From the NCBI RefSeq assembly GCF_902859595.1, contig NZ_CADIJQ010000017.1, positions 1-64,000 of the forward strand: a stretch of DNA of 64,000 bases, read 5' to 3'. Under the pieces are notes generated by a model. The model searched no databases, was not told where the DNA came from, and saw only the letters and a program-made list of their open reading frames with translations. Source of the DNA: Achromobacter kerstersii (GTDB lineage Bacteria > Pseudomonadota > Gammaproteobacteria > Burkholderiales > Burkholderiaceae_B). Positions within the stretch are counted from its first letter, which is position 1. Every line of letters begins with the position of its first letter. This document shows positions 58,043 through 64,000 of the stretch, in pieces. The position numbers were made by a program, and so were the translations under genes.

Positions 58043-58408
58043 CACCTGGAAAATTCTGTTGAACGCCGATTCGGATGCCGCCGCCGAGATACCACAACGT
58101 TGGCGGCTTCCTGCCGACTTGCACGGCGCAGGCAAGTTGAGACCCTGCCTGGTATTCGCCCAACACGTTATTCGCCACGTGAGGCAGGTCCTGCTCTGGC
58201 GCTCGTTTGAAGGCTCGACCTCGCAGTAGCGTTCAGTCGGTACTTCAGCAAGGATGGAAATCAACTCCATCCACTGCACGAGATCAATGCGCCCGCCAGG
58301 CTCTGCACCTGGCCGGATTTGTACGTCAGCGCTGTTGCCAACGGGCTTCACGGGCCTCGTCTGGCGCATTGATTCTTGCCGCTTCTTTGCGTCCCTGGGG
58401 CTTTCCAT
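58039..58408 (-). pseudogene. Frameshifted small gene
   Basis: The ATG at 58408 follows GGAGGGGAGG. The first frame gives a sensible start (MESPRDAKKRQES, then IDLVQWMELISILAEVPTERY) but turns Cys/Arg-rich after about residue 75. The -1 frame from there gives a much more protein-like end: APEQDLPHVANNVLGEYQAG, then VQVGRKPPTLWYLGGGIRIG and a stop inside the KorB operator. One missing base near 58195-58210 (a TTCAAACG stretch) would join them into about 124 residues. In the unshifted frame the stop is at 58031. A real mutation, a recoding site or a base-calling error are all possible. Confidence 0.5.
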
Positions 58409-58722
58409 ACTCGCGGCCGCCTCCCCTCCAAGCACCCCCAAAGGTTGTGCGGGACTGAATTGCAAAGTTAGGTTTTGAAAGAGCGTGTACTGCTATACCG
58501 TACAACGATAGTACGGCTAAACAATACATCGCGTCAACGGATGCAGAGAAATATTGGAGAGTTTGTCAGCTGAAGTCGCGCAGATGCAACTGCACGCTTA
58601 CGTATTTCGTAAGTGGTTACACGGGCGGCCAAAAAAAAGTTGGCGCTGGCTGCAGGCTCCCCGATGGTGGGGATAGTGTGGGGTTTTCGCTGATGAGAAG
58701 TGAAAACCGGCCAGCCGGATGA
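58409..58722. other. Intergenic region with operator-like sequences
   Basis: No gene of its own. It holds an inverted repeat CCGTAC-N7-GTACGG (58498-58516) overlapping an 18-base motif that recurs at the Xre/YdaS switch, and a run of eight A (about 58632) that would be a T-run for the leftward repressor transcript. Confidence 0.6.
58511..58528. promoter_or_regulatory. Switch operator, distal copy
   Basis: GTACGGCTAAACAATACA shares 16 of 18 bases with the sequence at 59156-59173 in the Xre/YdaS control region. It is upstream of the frameshifted gene and downstream of the repressor gene, so the Xre repressor may also control leftward transcription here. Confidence 0.5.
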
Positions 58723-59109
58723 CTAGTGGGGTCTTCCGGTGGTTCCGGTCTTGCGGGGGGATGGGTCGTCAGCGTGAGCGTGCCTAGCCAGCTTCGCCTC
58801 GATCATGGCAAGGGCTGCTGAGATTGCAATCAACAACTCATCCAGCTGCTGCGGCGGCAATGCAACTATCCGCGCTCTCTCAATGGGGTGAAGAGGCCAG
58901 GAGGCTTCCTCGCGTCCGGTAAGTAAGAATTCGACCGACGTATTGAGTAGGTGGGCAAGCTTAATGAGTCTGCGTGCATCGGGGTACGTCCGGCCATTCT
59001 CCCAGTCGGAAACCGACGAGCGCTGGATGTCAAAGTGCTCCCCGATCTGCTGCAGGGTGAGGCCTCGCTCAACGCGAAGCTTGCGGATGCGTTCGCCGAA
59101 ATCGTGCAT
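58723..59109 (-). CDS. Xre-family repressor
   Basis: A 128-residue protein with a canonical N-terminal HTH (FGERIRKLRVERGLTLQQIG, then EHFDIQRSSVSDWENGRTYPDA) and a short C-terminal region with no peptidase motif, so it is not a LexA/CI-type self-cleaving repressor. It ends in a charged tail. It is divergent from a YdaS-type gene, and the 79-base gap between them holds the promoter and operator of the switch. Confidence 0.88.
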   Translation of the reverse strand: MHDFGERIRKLRVERGLTLQQIGEHFDIQRSSVSDWENGRTYPDARRLIKLAHLLNTSVEFLLTGREEASWPLHPIERARIVALPPQQLDELLIAISAALAMIEAKLARHAHADDPSPRKTGTTGRPH

Positions 59110-59125
59110 GCGCGAAGCCTAGCAC

Positions 59126-59155
59126 TTGCGCGAATGGTAAAGCCGTCGATAAAAT
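59126..59155 (+). promoter_or_regulatory. Promoter of the YdaS-type gene
   Basis: TTGCGC (59126-59131) and TAAAAT (59150-59155) are separated by 18 bases; the 18-base switch operator follows immediately. Confidence 0.6.
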
Positions 59156-59173
59156 GTACGGTAAAACAATACA
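59156..59173. promoter_or_regulatory. Switch operator between the repressor and YdaS-type genes
   Basis: GTACGGTAAAACAATACA, the near-copy of the motif at 58511-58528, immediately follows the -10 box of the rightward promoter, where bound repressor would block transcription. Confidence 0.55.
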
Positions 59174-59188
59174 CAGAGGTCTTTCACT

Positions 59189-59434
59189 ATGCTCGCCCAT
59201 TCAGAAGCACAAGCCACGGTACGTACCGCAATCCGCAACGCGGGCGGCGTAACCAAATGGGCACGCCGCTTCGGAATCACCCGTGGGTCGATCTACGAAT
59301 GGATCGACCGCGCAGAAGTCCCTTCCGACCGCGCAGTAATCATCGAGCGCGAGAGCTTCGGGCTGGCAAAACGCCAAGAGCTTCGACCAAACGACTACTG
59401 GGACTGGTGGCCCGATCTACCCCGTCCCGAGTAA
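59189..59434 (+). CDS. YdaS-family Cro-like DNA-binding protein
   Basis: An 81-residue protein whose core (GGVTKWARRFGITRGSIYEW) is the helix-turn-helix of the YdaS/Cro group, followed by the family-type tail DRAVIIERESFGLAKRQELRPNDYW. It is divergent from the Xre repressor and upstream of incC, a position filled by KorA in IncP plasmids, though it shows no visible likeness to KorA. Confidence 0.8.
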   Translation: MLAHSEAQATVRTAIRNAGGVTKWARRFGITRGSIYEWIDRAEVPSDRAVIIERESFGLAKRQELRPNDYWDWWPDLPRPE

Positions 59435-59498
59435 CGCTTGCTCGTTCTACAAGCGGTCACGTATTTGCCTATCCGCACTGCAAGCAGCGGCCGAAGAG

Positions 59499-59511
59499 TT
59501 TAGCCGCTAAA
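59499..59511. promoter_or_regulatory. KorB-type operator, copy 2 (before incC)
   Basis: TTTAGCCGCTAAA, a perfect match to the IncP KorB operator, lies 31 bases before the incC start. It would autoregulate the partition operon. Confidence 0.85.
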
Positions 59512-59542
59512 CGATACCTACATCTCTTCTACGAGGAAGTTC

Positions 59543-60298
59543 ATGAGTATGAAAACTGCGGTTGTTGCTCAGGGAAAAGGCGGCGTCGGCAAGACGGCTA
59601 ACGCCGTTCACATTGCATTTCATGCGGCCGAAGAAGGCCTCAAAACCCTTGTGGTCGACCTGGACACTGGCAACCTTTCGAAGACGATGCGCCAGCATCG
59701 GCTGGAGGTGCCGGCGAGCTCGCTGTTTCTTGATGAGTTGCCGTCCATACCGGAGGTCCAAGGACCGATCGCCCTGTTGCACGCGGATCGGTTGCTGGCA
59801 AATGTGATCTACATGCCAGTCGAACGGGCGCTAAAAAATTTCCCGGTAAATCTGCGCGAGTTTGAGAAGCGGGGGTTCGACCTCTGCGTGATCGACACGC
59901 CTGCCAGCATCGGGATCGCCACCATTACTGCACTGCGCACCGCCGATGCGGTGATCAGTCCCGTCGAGATGGAGGACTACAGCATCGAGGGCATCAAGGA
60001 CATGATGCGCGTGATCGTCGGTGCCAAGCAGCACAACCCGAAGCTCCATTTCTTGGGGATCGTGCCGAACCGGGTTGACCGCCGTAATCCGCGCCAGGTC
60101 AAACATCTCGCGGAGGTGCAAGCTGCCCATGGCAAGCTTCTGGCCCCCGTCGTGGTGGGCCTGCGCACCAGCGTTGCAGAGGCATTGGCGGCAGGTGAAC
60201 CCGTGTGGAAGAGCAAGAAGACTACCGCGCGCGCTGCGGCCGCAGAGATGCGCGCCCTCGGCAATCACGTCCTGCAAACGATGGGGGTGGCGAAATGA
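59543..60298 (+). CDS. IncC-like ParA partition ATPase
   Basis: The 251-residue ATPase has the deviant Walker A GKGGVGKT at residues 11-18, the switch segment VVDLDTGNLSKT and FDLCVIDTPASIG as motif II. ParA proteins drive segregation of DNA bound by ParB. It is a short ParA without an N-terminal HTH, as in IncC of IncP plasmids. GAGGAAG precedes the ATG, and its stop overlaps the korB start (ATGA). Confidence 0.92.
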   Translation: MSMKTAVVAQGKGGVGKTANAVHIAFHAAEEGLKTLVVDLDTGNLSKTMRQHRLEVPASSLFLDELPSIPEVQGPIALLHADRLLANVIYMPVERALKNFPVNLREFEKRGFDLCVIDTPASIGIATITALRTADAVISPVEMEDYSIEGIKDMMRVIVGAKQHNPKLHFLGIVPNRVDRRNPRQVKHLAEVQAAHGKLLAPVVVGLRTSVAEALAAGEPVWKSKKTTARAAAAEMRALGNHVLQTMGVAK

Positions 60299-61545
60299 GT
60301 TTAGCCGCTAAACAAGGTGGTAGCGATCTCGATCTGGCAGGCTTGGGCGACCTCGCCTCGTTCCTGGACGGCCCCCAACGGCAAGTCGGCGAACCCGACC
60401 TGTTCGACATGGACATTATCGACGAGGACCGCAACGTCCGTCTGGAGTACAACCCGGGGTTGAGCAAAGAGAGCATTGATGAACTTCGCGAATCGCTGCG
60501 ACGCGATGGAATGTTGAGCCCGATTTCGCTCCGGCCGAACCCCGCTCGCCCTGGTCGGTATCTGATCAACTTCGGTCACCGACGCTTTCGTGCGGCCAAG
60601 GCTGAAGGTTGGCGCCAGGTTCCTGGGATCATCCGGCACAAGTTCGATCGCTTCGCACAGATGGCCGAGAACATGAAACGCGAAGGTATCACCGCTCTTG
60701 AGATCGCCGAGTTCATCCGCGACGAGCTGGCGGAGGGCAGAACGCAGAGCGAGATCGCCGGCGGCCTAGGAAAGTCGAAGGCCTGGGTCACCCAACACGC
60801 AAAGATGCTCGATCTGCCGCCTACGGTGGCCGAAGCCGTCGCCTCGGGAAAAGTCACGGACGTGACGCTGGCCAGCGAGCTGGCCGTTGCTCATCGAGAA
60901 GATCCGCAGGCTGTCGCAGATCTGCTAAACGCCACCGAGACGAAGCCGACGCGGTCAGCAGTGAAGGCGATTCGCAAAGCCGCAGGGACCAAGGAAGAGT
61001 CGCCAGAAGCACCGTCGGACGAGACGTCACCGTCATCACATAATGAGGCGACAGCCCGCGCGGTGGCCGCGCAATGCTCGACCTACGTATTCCTGGCAAA
61101 CGAGCCGAGCTCCCCGCCCGCAGACGGCGCACTCCCGCCTCGCTCAACCTTCGTGTCGACCGCCGGCGAGATCCCTGCGGAAGTGAAGGCGGAGTTCCAA
61201 CGCCGTCGGAACGTGCTCGAGCAAGAGCAGCGTGACGCTGCCAATCCCGCGCTGCGACAAGCCGGCATGGACTCCTTGAATCGGCTCATCGAAATCGCTC
61301 GACGAGACACCAACCAGAGCAAGCGCGTGGCGGACTTCCTGCTTGCCTGGTGGAACGCGACGAGCTGCGGCGGGTTCGACTTAGCTGATCTGTGGAGCGT
61401 GGACAAAGAAATCTACGACGACATGTCGTCAGTGATCGCCCTCGTCCGGCGCAGCCGATCCTATCCGGACACGCTCACCACCCCCGTTCACGAGGCGTTC
61501 AAAGAACTAGTAAAGATCTGGAGGCCCCAGCTCGTTAACGAATGA
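60295..61545 (+). CDS. korB: KorB-like ParB partition protein and global repressor
   Basis: A 416-residue ParB-family protein. The CTP-binding motif region includes FGHRRFRAAKAEG (GHRRFRA at 94-100), followed by the HTH (about 151-170, QSEIAGGLGKSKAWVTQHAK), an acidic/Ser-rich linker (about 255-330) and a C-terminal dimerisation domain. Plasmid KorB (358 residues in RK2) is both the partition protein and a repressor acting at TTTAGCSGCTAAA; six such sites are found here. One of them overlaps this gene's own start codon. It is longer than RK2 KorB because of the linker. Confidence 0.9.
   Translation: MSLAAKQGGSDLDLAGLGDLASFLDGPQRQVGEPDLFDMDIIDEDRNVRLEYNPGLSKESIDELRESLRRDGMLSPISLRPNPARPGRYLINFGHRRFRAAKAEGWRQVPGIIRHKFDRFAQMAENMKREGITALEIAEFIRDELAEGRTQSEIAGGLGKSKAWVTQHAKMLDLPPTVAEAVASGKVTDVTLASELAVAHREDPQAVADLLNATETKPTRSAVKAIRKAAGTKEESPEAPSDETSPSSHNEATARAVAAQCSTYVFLANEPSSPPADGALPPRSTFVSTAGEIPAEVKAEFQRRRNVLEQEQRDAANPALRQAGMDSLNRLIEIARRDTNQSKRVADFLLAWWNATSCGGFDLADLWSVDKEIYDDMSSVIALVRRSRSYPDTLTTPVHEAFKELVKIWRPQLVNE
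60300..60312. promoter_or_regulatory. KorB-type operator, copy 3 (on the korB start)
   Basis: TTTAGCCGCTAAA is the second to sixth codons of korB (after ATGAG). It lies inside the incC-korB overlap and could act as a parS-type loading site or a roadblock. Confidence 0.85.
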
Positions 61546-61560
61546 CATGGCCCCTGGATG

Positions 61561-61573
61561 TTTAGCGGCTAAA
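61561..61573. promoter_or_regulatory. KorB-type operator, copy 4 (after korB)
   Basis: TTTAGCGGCTAAA begins 15 bases after the korB stop and 41 bases before the next gene. Confidence 0.85.
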
Positions 61574-61614
61574 CGTAGCAAACTCAAAATGAACCTGAAA
61601 ATGAGGAGGCAGTG

Positions 61615-61776
61615 ATGATTGAAAAGGGTCCGGGAAAGGTGGCGTTGATTGTCGGATGTGTACTGATGGCGACTTCCATCATTGCGCGATGGACGGGCTG
61701 GGACACCATAGCTACCGCAACTTTCTTTGCGTCAGCGGTGCCAATCTTTGTCGGCATGGTCATCAATAATTCCTGA
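61615..61776 (+). CDS. Small membrane protein (53 aa)
   Basis: The ATG at 61615 is preceded by GAGGAGGCAGTG, a very strong ribosome site. Residues 9-25 (VALIVGCVLMATSIIAR) and 32-49 (TIATATFFASAVPIFVGM) form two membrane segments. No family is recognised. It is the first gene after a KorB operator. Confidence 0.6.
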   Translation: MIEKGPGKVALIVGCVLMATSIIARWTGWDTIATATFFASAVPIFVGMVINNS

Positions 61777-61840
61777 TCTCCAATACACAACACGGACTAG
61801 CCAACGGGCTATTCGCCAGCAAAAGACCGAGGAAACCACA

Positions 61841-62188
61841 ATGCAATCGAACAAATCGCTCGCCAAGCTCAACGCTCAAATTCAAGCTCTACAGCGACGT
61901 GCCGAAACCCTGCGCGCCAACGGTCGGGCGTCGGCCGTACAAAAGATCGTCGCGCAAATGCACGAGCTCCAGATTTCTCCCTCGGATATCCAGGCCGCAT
62001 ATGGCGCAACGAAGTCCGCTCGCCCCAAGCGCCAAAAGGCTGTTGAGCGAACCGAATCCCGTCGCCCGGTCGCGCCGAAATACCGTCATCCTGAATCTGG
62101 TTATACCTGGACCGGACGTGGGCGAGCGCCGCGCTGGCTGACTGCTGCGGAGCTCGCAGGAGCGTCGCGCGAACAATTCAGAATCTGA
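61841..62188 (+). CDS. H-NS-like DNA-binding protein
   Basis: The 115-residue protein has an N-terminal oligomerisation coiled coil (LAKLNAQIQALQRRAETLRA, continuing to about 50), a basic linker (KRQKAVERTESRR) and the C-terminal DNA-binding motif YTWTGRGRAPRWL. Proteins of this type are carried by mobile elements to silence AT-rich DNA, or to limit the cost of the element to its host. The start at 61841 gives the usual N-terminus. Confidence 0.93.
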   Translation: MQSNKSLAKLNAQIQALQRRAETLRANGRASAVQKIVAQMHELQISPSDIQAAYGATKSARPKRQKAVERTESRRPVAPKYRHPESGYTWTGRGRAPRWLTAAELAGASREQFRI

Positions 62189-62245
62189 AGCAGGATGGCT
62201 CAGACCGCCATCCTGGAAACAACATTGCGACTTTGGAGATATGTC

Positions 62246-62494
62246 ATGAGCGATAGCCATTTGCGTCCCAGACCCCGTCAATGCCTGGGTAACTTGTGGG
62301 TGTACAGGGCGACTGTGATCTGCATGCTGCTTATGGCCCTCGCGGCTGCGATCGGGCTCTTCTACCTCGCATCCATTTTTATGGACAGCCTGGCCCCAGA
62401 CACAAGGATGTTCGTCGACATTCTCTCGTTCTTCTTTATCGCTTTCCTCATCGTCGTCAGTGCATGCTTTATGTCGCGGCGTTGGCCAGAGTGA
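62246..62494 (+). CDS. Membrane protein (82 aa)
   Basis: The ATG at 62246 has GGAG upstream. Two membrane segments (residues about 20-44 and 56-76) are separated by a short loop (DSLAPDTRMF). No family is recognised. Confidence 0.6.
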   Translation: MSDSHLRPRPRQCLGNLWVYRATVICMLLMALAAAIGLFYLASIFMDSLAPDTRMFVDILSFFFIAFLIVVSACFMSRRWPE

Positions 62495-62593
62495 CTCGGC
62501 CGGCTTTACGTCGTGCAGTTGCGTCCACCCGGTAAGTTAGCCCCTGACGCAGGACTTGTTGCAGTAAAATGAGAGACCTTCGGAGATACCCCA

Positions 62594-62800
62594 ATGCTGA
62601 CTTCTAAAGACGTGATAGAACGGCGCCGCGCTGTAGCCAATGCTGTGGCGAACCAGCGGCTGGAAGGCTTGGAACCCGACTCACGCACAGTTGTCGATCT
62701 TGAACGTGCAGCGGCTGGTGAATTGAGCGTGTCGGACGTCCTCCGTACGCTGCATGCCCGCATGGCCGCTGGCGAATTTCGTTCGTCGTCCGCACGATAA
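62594..62800 (+). CDS. vbhA: VbhA-like antitoxin
   Basis: The 68-residue protein matches the VbhA antitoxin pattern (RRRAVANAVANQRLEGLEPD, then VVDLERAAAGELSVSDVLR). VbhA puts a glutamate (in SxxxEG) into the active site of its Fic partner to block ATP binding. Here the residues are NQRLEG, so the Glu is kept but the usual Ser/Thr is Asn. GGAGATACC precedes the ATG. The fic gene follows after 25 bases. Confidence 0.85.
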   Translation: MLTSKDVIERRRAVANAVANQRLEGLEPDSRTVVDLERAAAGELSVSDVLRTLHARMAAGEFRSSSAR

Positions 62801-62825
62801 CGTCAATGACCGCATAGGCCAGTCC

Positions 62826-63737
62826 ATGGCCAAATACCCCATCAACGCGCAAGATCCATACGTAGACCCTGTTTCCGGGGTTGTGCGTAATCGTCTTGCT
62901 ATCACTGACCAGGCCGAACTGGACAAGGTGGAGGCAACCTTAGCCGCCGTGCGCTCTTATGAGCTTGCTACGGACCCCATACGGGGGCAGTTTGACCTGG
63001 CGCACCTTCAACAGATCCATCAGCGGCTGTTCGGCGAGGTCTATGACTGGGCGGGCAAGATCCGCACGGTCGACATTTCGAAGGGCACAACACGCTTCGC
63101 CAGCCACGAGCAGATCACGAGCTATGCGCCACAGATCACGCGACCACTTTCTCGAGAAGGGCTGCTAAAAGGTCTTCCGCCCGATTTGTTCAGCGAGCGT
63201 GCAGGCCATTACTTGGGCGAGTTGAATGTGCTTCATCCTTTCCGGGAAGGCAATGGCAGAAGTATCCGGGAGTTCATCGGTCAGCTTGCAAGGGATGCCG
63301 GTTACGGCATTGACTGGCATGGCGTTGATCTGGGCGAGATGACGAAGGCGTCGATCGAGGCCTATCAAGGAGACTCGCAACGCATGACGCAATTGATTCG
63401 CGCCAATCTCCAAGAGATTGACCGGGAATACGCCCTGGATCTGGCGAGGGCGGTGGCGGGCGATCGCGCACACGTCGTTCAGGCCATTCCTGGGCAGAGC
63501 TATGAAGGCGGGGTTATCGGATTGACCGAGCGTACCGGGTTCAAGAGCAAAAGGGCCAGGCTGGGGATGGTCCTGCACAGCCGTCGCACGCTGCTCCACG
63601 AGGATCTCGTCGTTCCGGGGCAGATGGTCGGGATACGCTATCCGCATGGTGGTGTTGGCTTGGTCGAGCGCACTGAACCACAGGCCGAGCAAGCCTACTT
63701 GATGCAACATCAGCGCGATCGCGACCTGGGTTGGTGA
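62826..63737 (+). CDS. Fic-domain AMP transferase toxin (VbhT-like)
   Basis: A class I Fic enzyme that would AMPylate a target protein when freed from its antitoxin. The 303-residue protein has DWAGKIRTVDI, FASHEQITSYAPQI and the complete Fic motif HPFREGNGRSIR (137-148). The C-terminal 100 residues are not a BID domain; they resemble the KfrB domain of IncP-related plasmids (VLHSRRTLLHEDL and MVGIRYPHGGVGLVE). The start MAKYPINAQDPYVDP matches VbhT-type N-termini; an upstream in-frame ATG at 62754 would overlap the antitoxin. Confidence 0.9.
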   Translation: MAKYPINAQDPYVDPVSGVVRNRLAITDQAELDKVEATLAAVRSYELATDPIRGQFDLAHLQQIHQRLFGEVYDWAGKIRTVDISKGTTRFASHEQITSYAPQITRPLSREGLLKGLPPDLFSERAGHYLGELNVLHPFREGNGRSIREFIGQLARDAGYGIDWHGVDLGEMTKASIEAYQGDSQRMTQLIRANLQEIDREYALDLARAVAGDRAHVVQAIPGQSYEGGVIGLTERTGFKSKRARLGMVLHSRRTLLHEDLVVPGQMVGIRYPHGGVGLVERTEPQAEQAYLMQHQRDRDLGW

Positions 63738-63748
63738 GCGAGCACCTG

Positions 63749-63761
63749 TTTAGCCGCTAAA
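63749..63761. promoter_or_regulatory. KorB-type operator, copy 5 (after fic)
   Basis: TTTAGCCGCTAAA, 11 bases after the fic stop. Confidence 0.85.
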
Positions 63762-63834
63762 TTTCTAGGGTGTATTTCAGCGTACCCACCCGCTGTCGCC
63801 TTGATAGGTGAACATTCGAGCTGACCAACACGGT

Positions 63835-63858
63835 GGCCCTGACCGCGAGGTCAGGGCC
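63835..63858 (+). terminator. Hairpin after the antitoxin-fic operon
   Basis: GGCCCTGACC (63835-63844) pairs perfectly with GGTCAGGGCC (63849-63858) around GCGA. A run of seven A (not T) follows a few bases later, so it could end a transcript arriving from the right on the minus strand, or act as a protective hairpin. Confidence 0.65.
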
Positions 63859-63974
63859 GTTCAGCGCAAAAAAACGCACGCTGTCTGGGACATGCGTCTC
63901 AGCAGAAATGCTAGCACGTGGGAATGACAGGCCGACTGCACGCCTCGTCAGGGGAACATAGCCGACAGGTTCGG

Positions 63975-63987
63975 TTTAGCCGCTAAA
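63975..63987. promoter_or_regulatory. KorB-type operator, copy 6 (window edge)
   Basis: TTTAGCCGCTAAA, 13 bases from the window end; it probably controls a gene beyond the edge. Confidence 0.85.
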
Positions 63988-64000
63988 CACCCAATTCGAA

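Larger units (their letters stand above)
52903..64000. mobile_element. Left part of an integrated element with a KorB/IncC module
   Basis: Begins after tRNA-Lys with a tyrosine integrase. It contains an AlpA-like protein, a run of small membrane proteins, a DUF1173-like protein, an Xre/YdaS switch, IncC and KorB homologues, an H-NS-like protein and a Fic toxin system. Six KorB-type operators lie across it. No relaxase, type IV secretion or replication gene is inside the window, so whether it is an ICE, an integrative plasmid or a phage-like element cannot be decided. The right end is not present. Codon use is plainly less GC-biased than in the flanking core genes. Confidence 0.82.

Noticed and set aside
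57964-58095. Extending the first leftward membrane gene back to 58095
   Set aside because: The extension would translate through the KorB operator and lacks a ribosome site; the ATG at 57963 has one.
58030-59511. A KorA operator (GTTTAGCTAAAC)
   Set aside because: The sites here have the longer spacing TTTAGCNGCTAAA of KorB; no 12-bp KorA site was found.
62826-63737. A VbhT-type secreted effector with a BID domain
   Set aside because: The Fic N-terminal part matches VbhT but the C-terminal 100 residues do not resemble a BID domain; they look more like KfrB.
52903-64000. CRISPR array, insertion sequence or transposase in the element
   Set aside because: No regularly spaced repeats, no terminal inverted repeats with a transposase gene; only the tyrosine integrase is seen.

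Overview
The window is a chromosomal segment of a high-GC betaproteobacterium of the Alcaligenaceae, most likely Achromobacter or a close Bordetella relative. The evidence is the Bordetella-type division and cell-wall (dcw) cluster with a fused murE-murF gene, a pagP-type lipid A palmitoyltransferase, a tandem 5S rRNA end to the rRNA operon, and Bug-family solute-binding proteins. The assignment rests on gene content and recognised protein families, not on a database search.

Layout. 1-410: 3' end of an rRNA operon with two 5S genes, each followed by a terminator. 569-6134: a small membrane protein, a SWIB-domain protein, an M20 amidohydrolase, pyrC, and an Uup-type ABC-F ATPase. 6267-6668: RNase P RNA. 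6970-25351: the dcw cluster mraZ-rsmH-ftsL-ftsI-murEF-mraY-murD-ftsW-murG-murC-ddlB-ftsQ-ftsA-ftsZ followed by lpxC. Almost all of its genes overlap by a few bases, and it is headed by a promoter and a 10-bp-periodic MraZ operator. 25547-30717: a dciA-like gene, an M23 peptidase, secA and a VOC protein. 30872-35783: a GntR regulator, Bug binding protein, TPP-dependent enzyme, divergent SDR and Lrp regulator. 35944-49894: housekeeping and accessory genes (chaC, pagP, mgtE, a thioesterase, a YeiH transporter with a divergent LysR regulator, a second M20 enzyme, fadD, an inositol monophosphatase, mnmC, and a GH31-like protein that seems to lack its catalytic acids). 50124-52676: the metNIQ methionine importer. 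52827-52902: tRNA-Lys(UUU).

From tRNA-Lys to the right edge (52903-64000) lies the left part of an integrated mobile element. A tyrosine integrase abuts the tRNA. It is the last gene of a ten-gene leftward run that also encodes an AlpA-like DNA-binding protein, seven small membrane proteins and a DUF1173-like Cys/His protein. To the right are a lambda-like regulatory switch (Xre-type repressor against a divergent YdaS-type protein), an IncC-like ParA, a KorB-like ParB, a 53-residue membrane protein, an H-NS-like protein, another membrane protein and a VbhA/Fic toxin-antitoxin pair.

Six copies of the palindrome TTTAGCNGCTAAA, the operator of the IncP plasmid regulator KorB, are placed through this element: before the leftward operon, before incC, across the korB start codon, after korB, after fic and at the window edge. 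This suggests a plasmid-style KorB/IncC control circuit transplanted to a chromosomal element, where one DNA-binding protein could coordinate partition, the membrane-protein/integrase operon and accessory genes. The leftward operon has no function I recognise and is the best candidate for an undescribed system. The right end of the element and any transfer or replication genes are outside the window.
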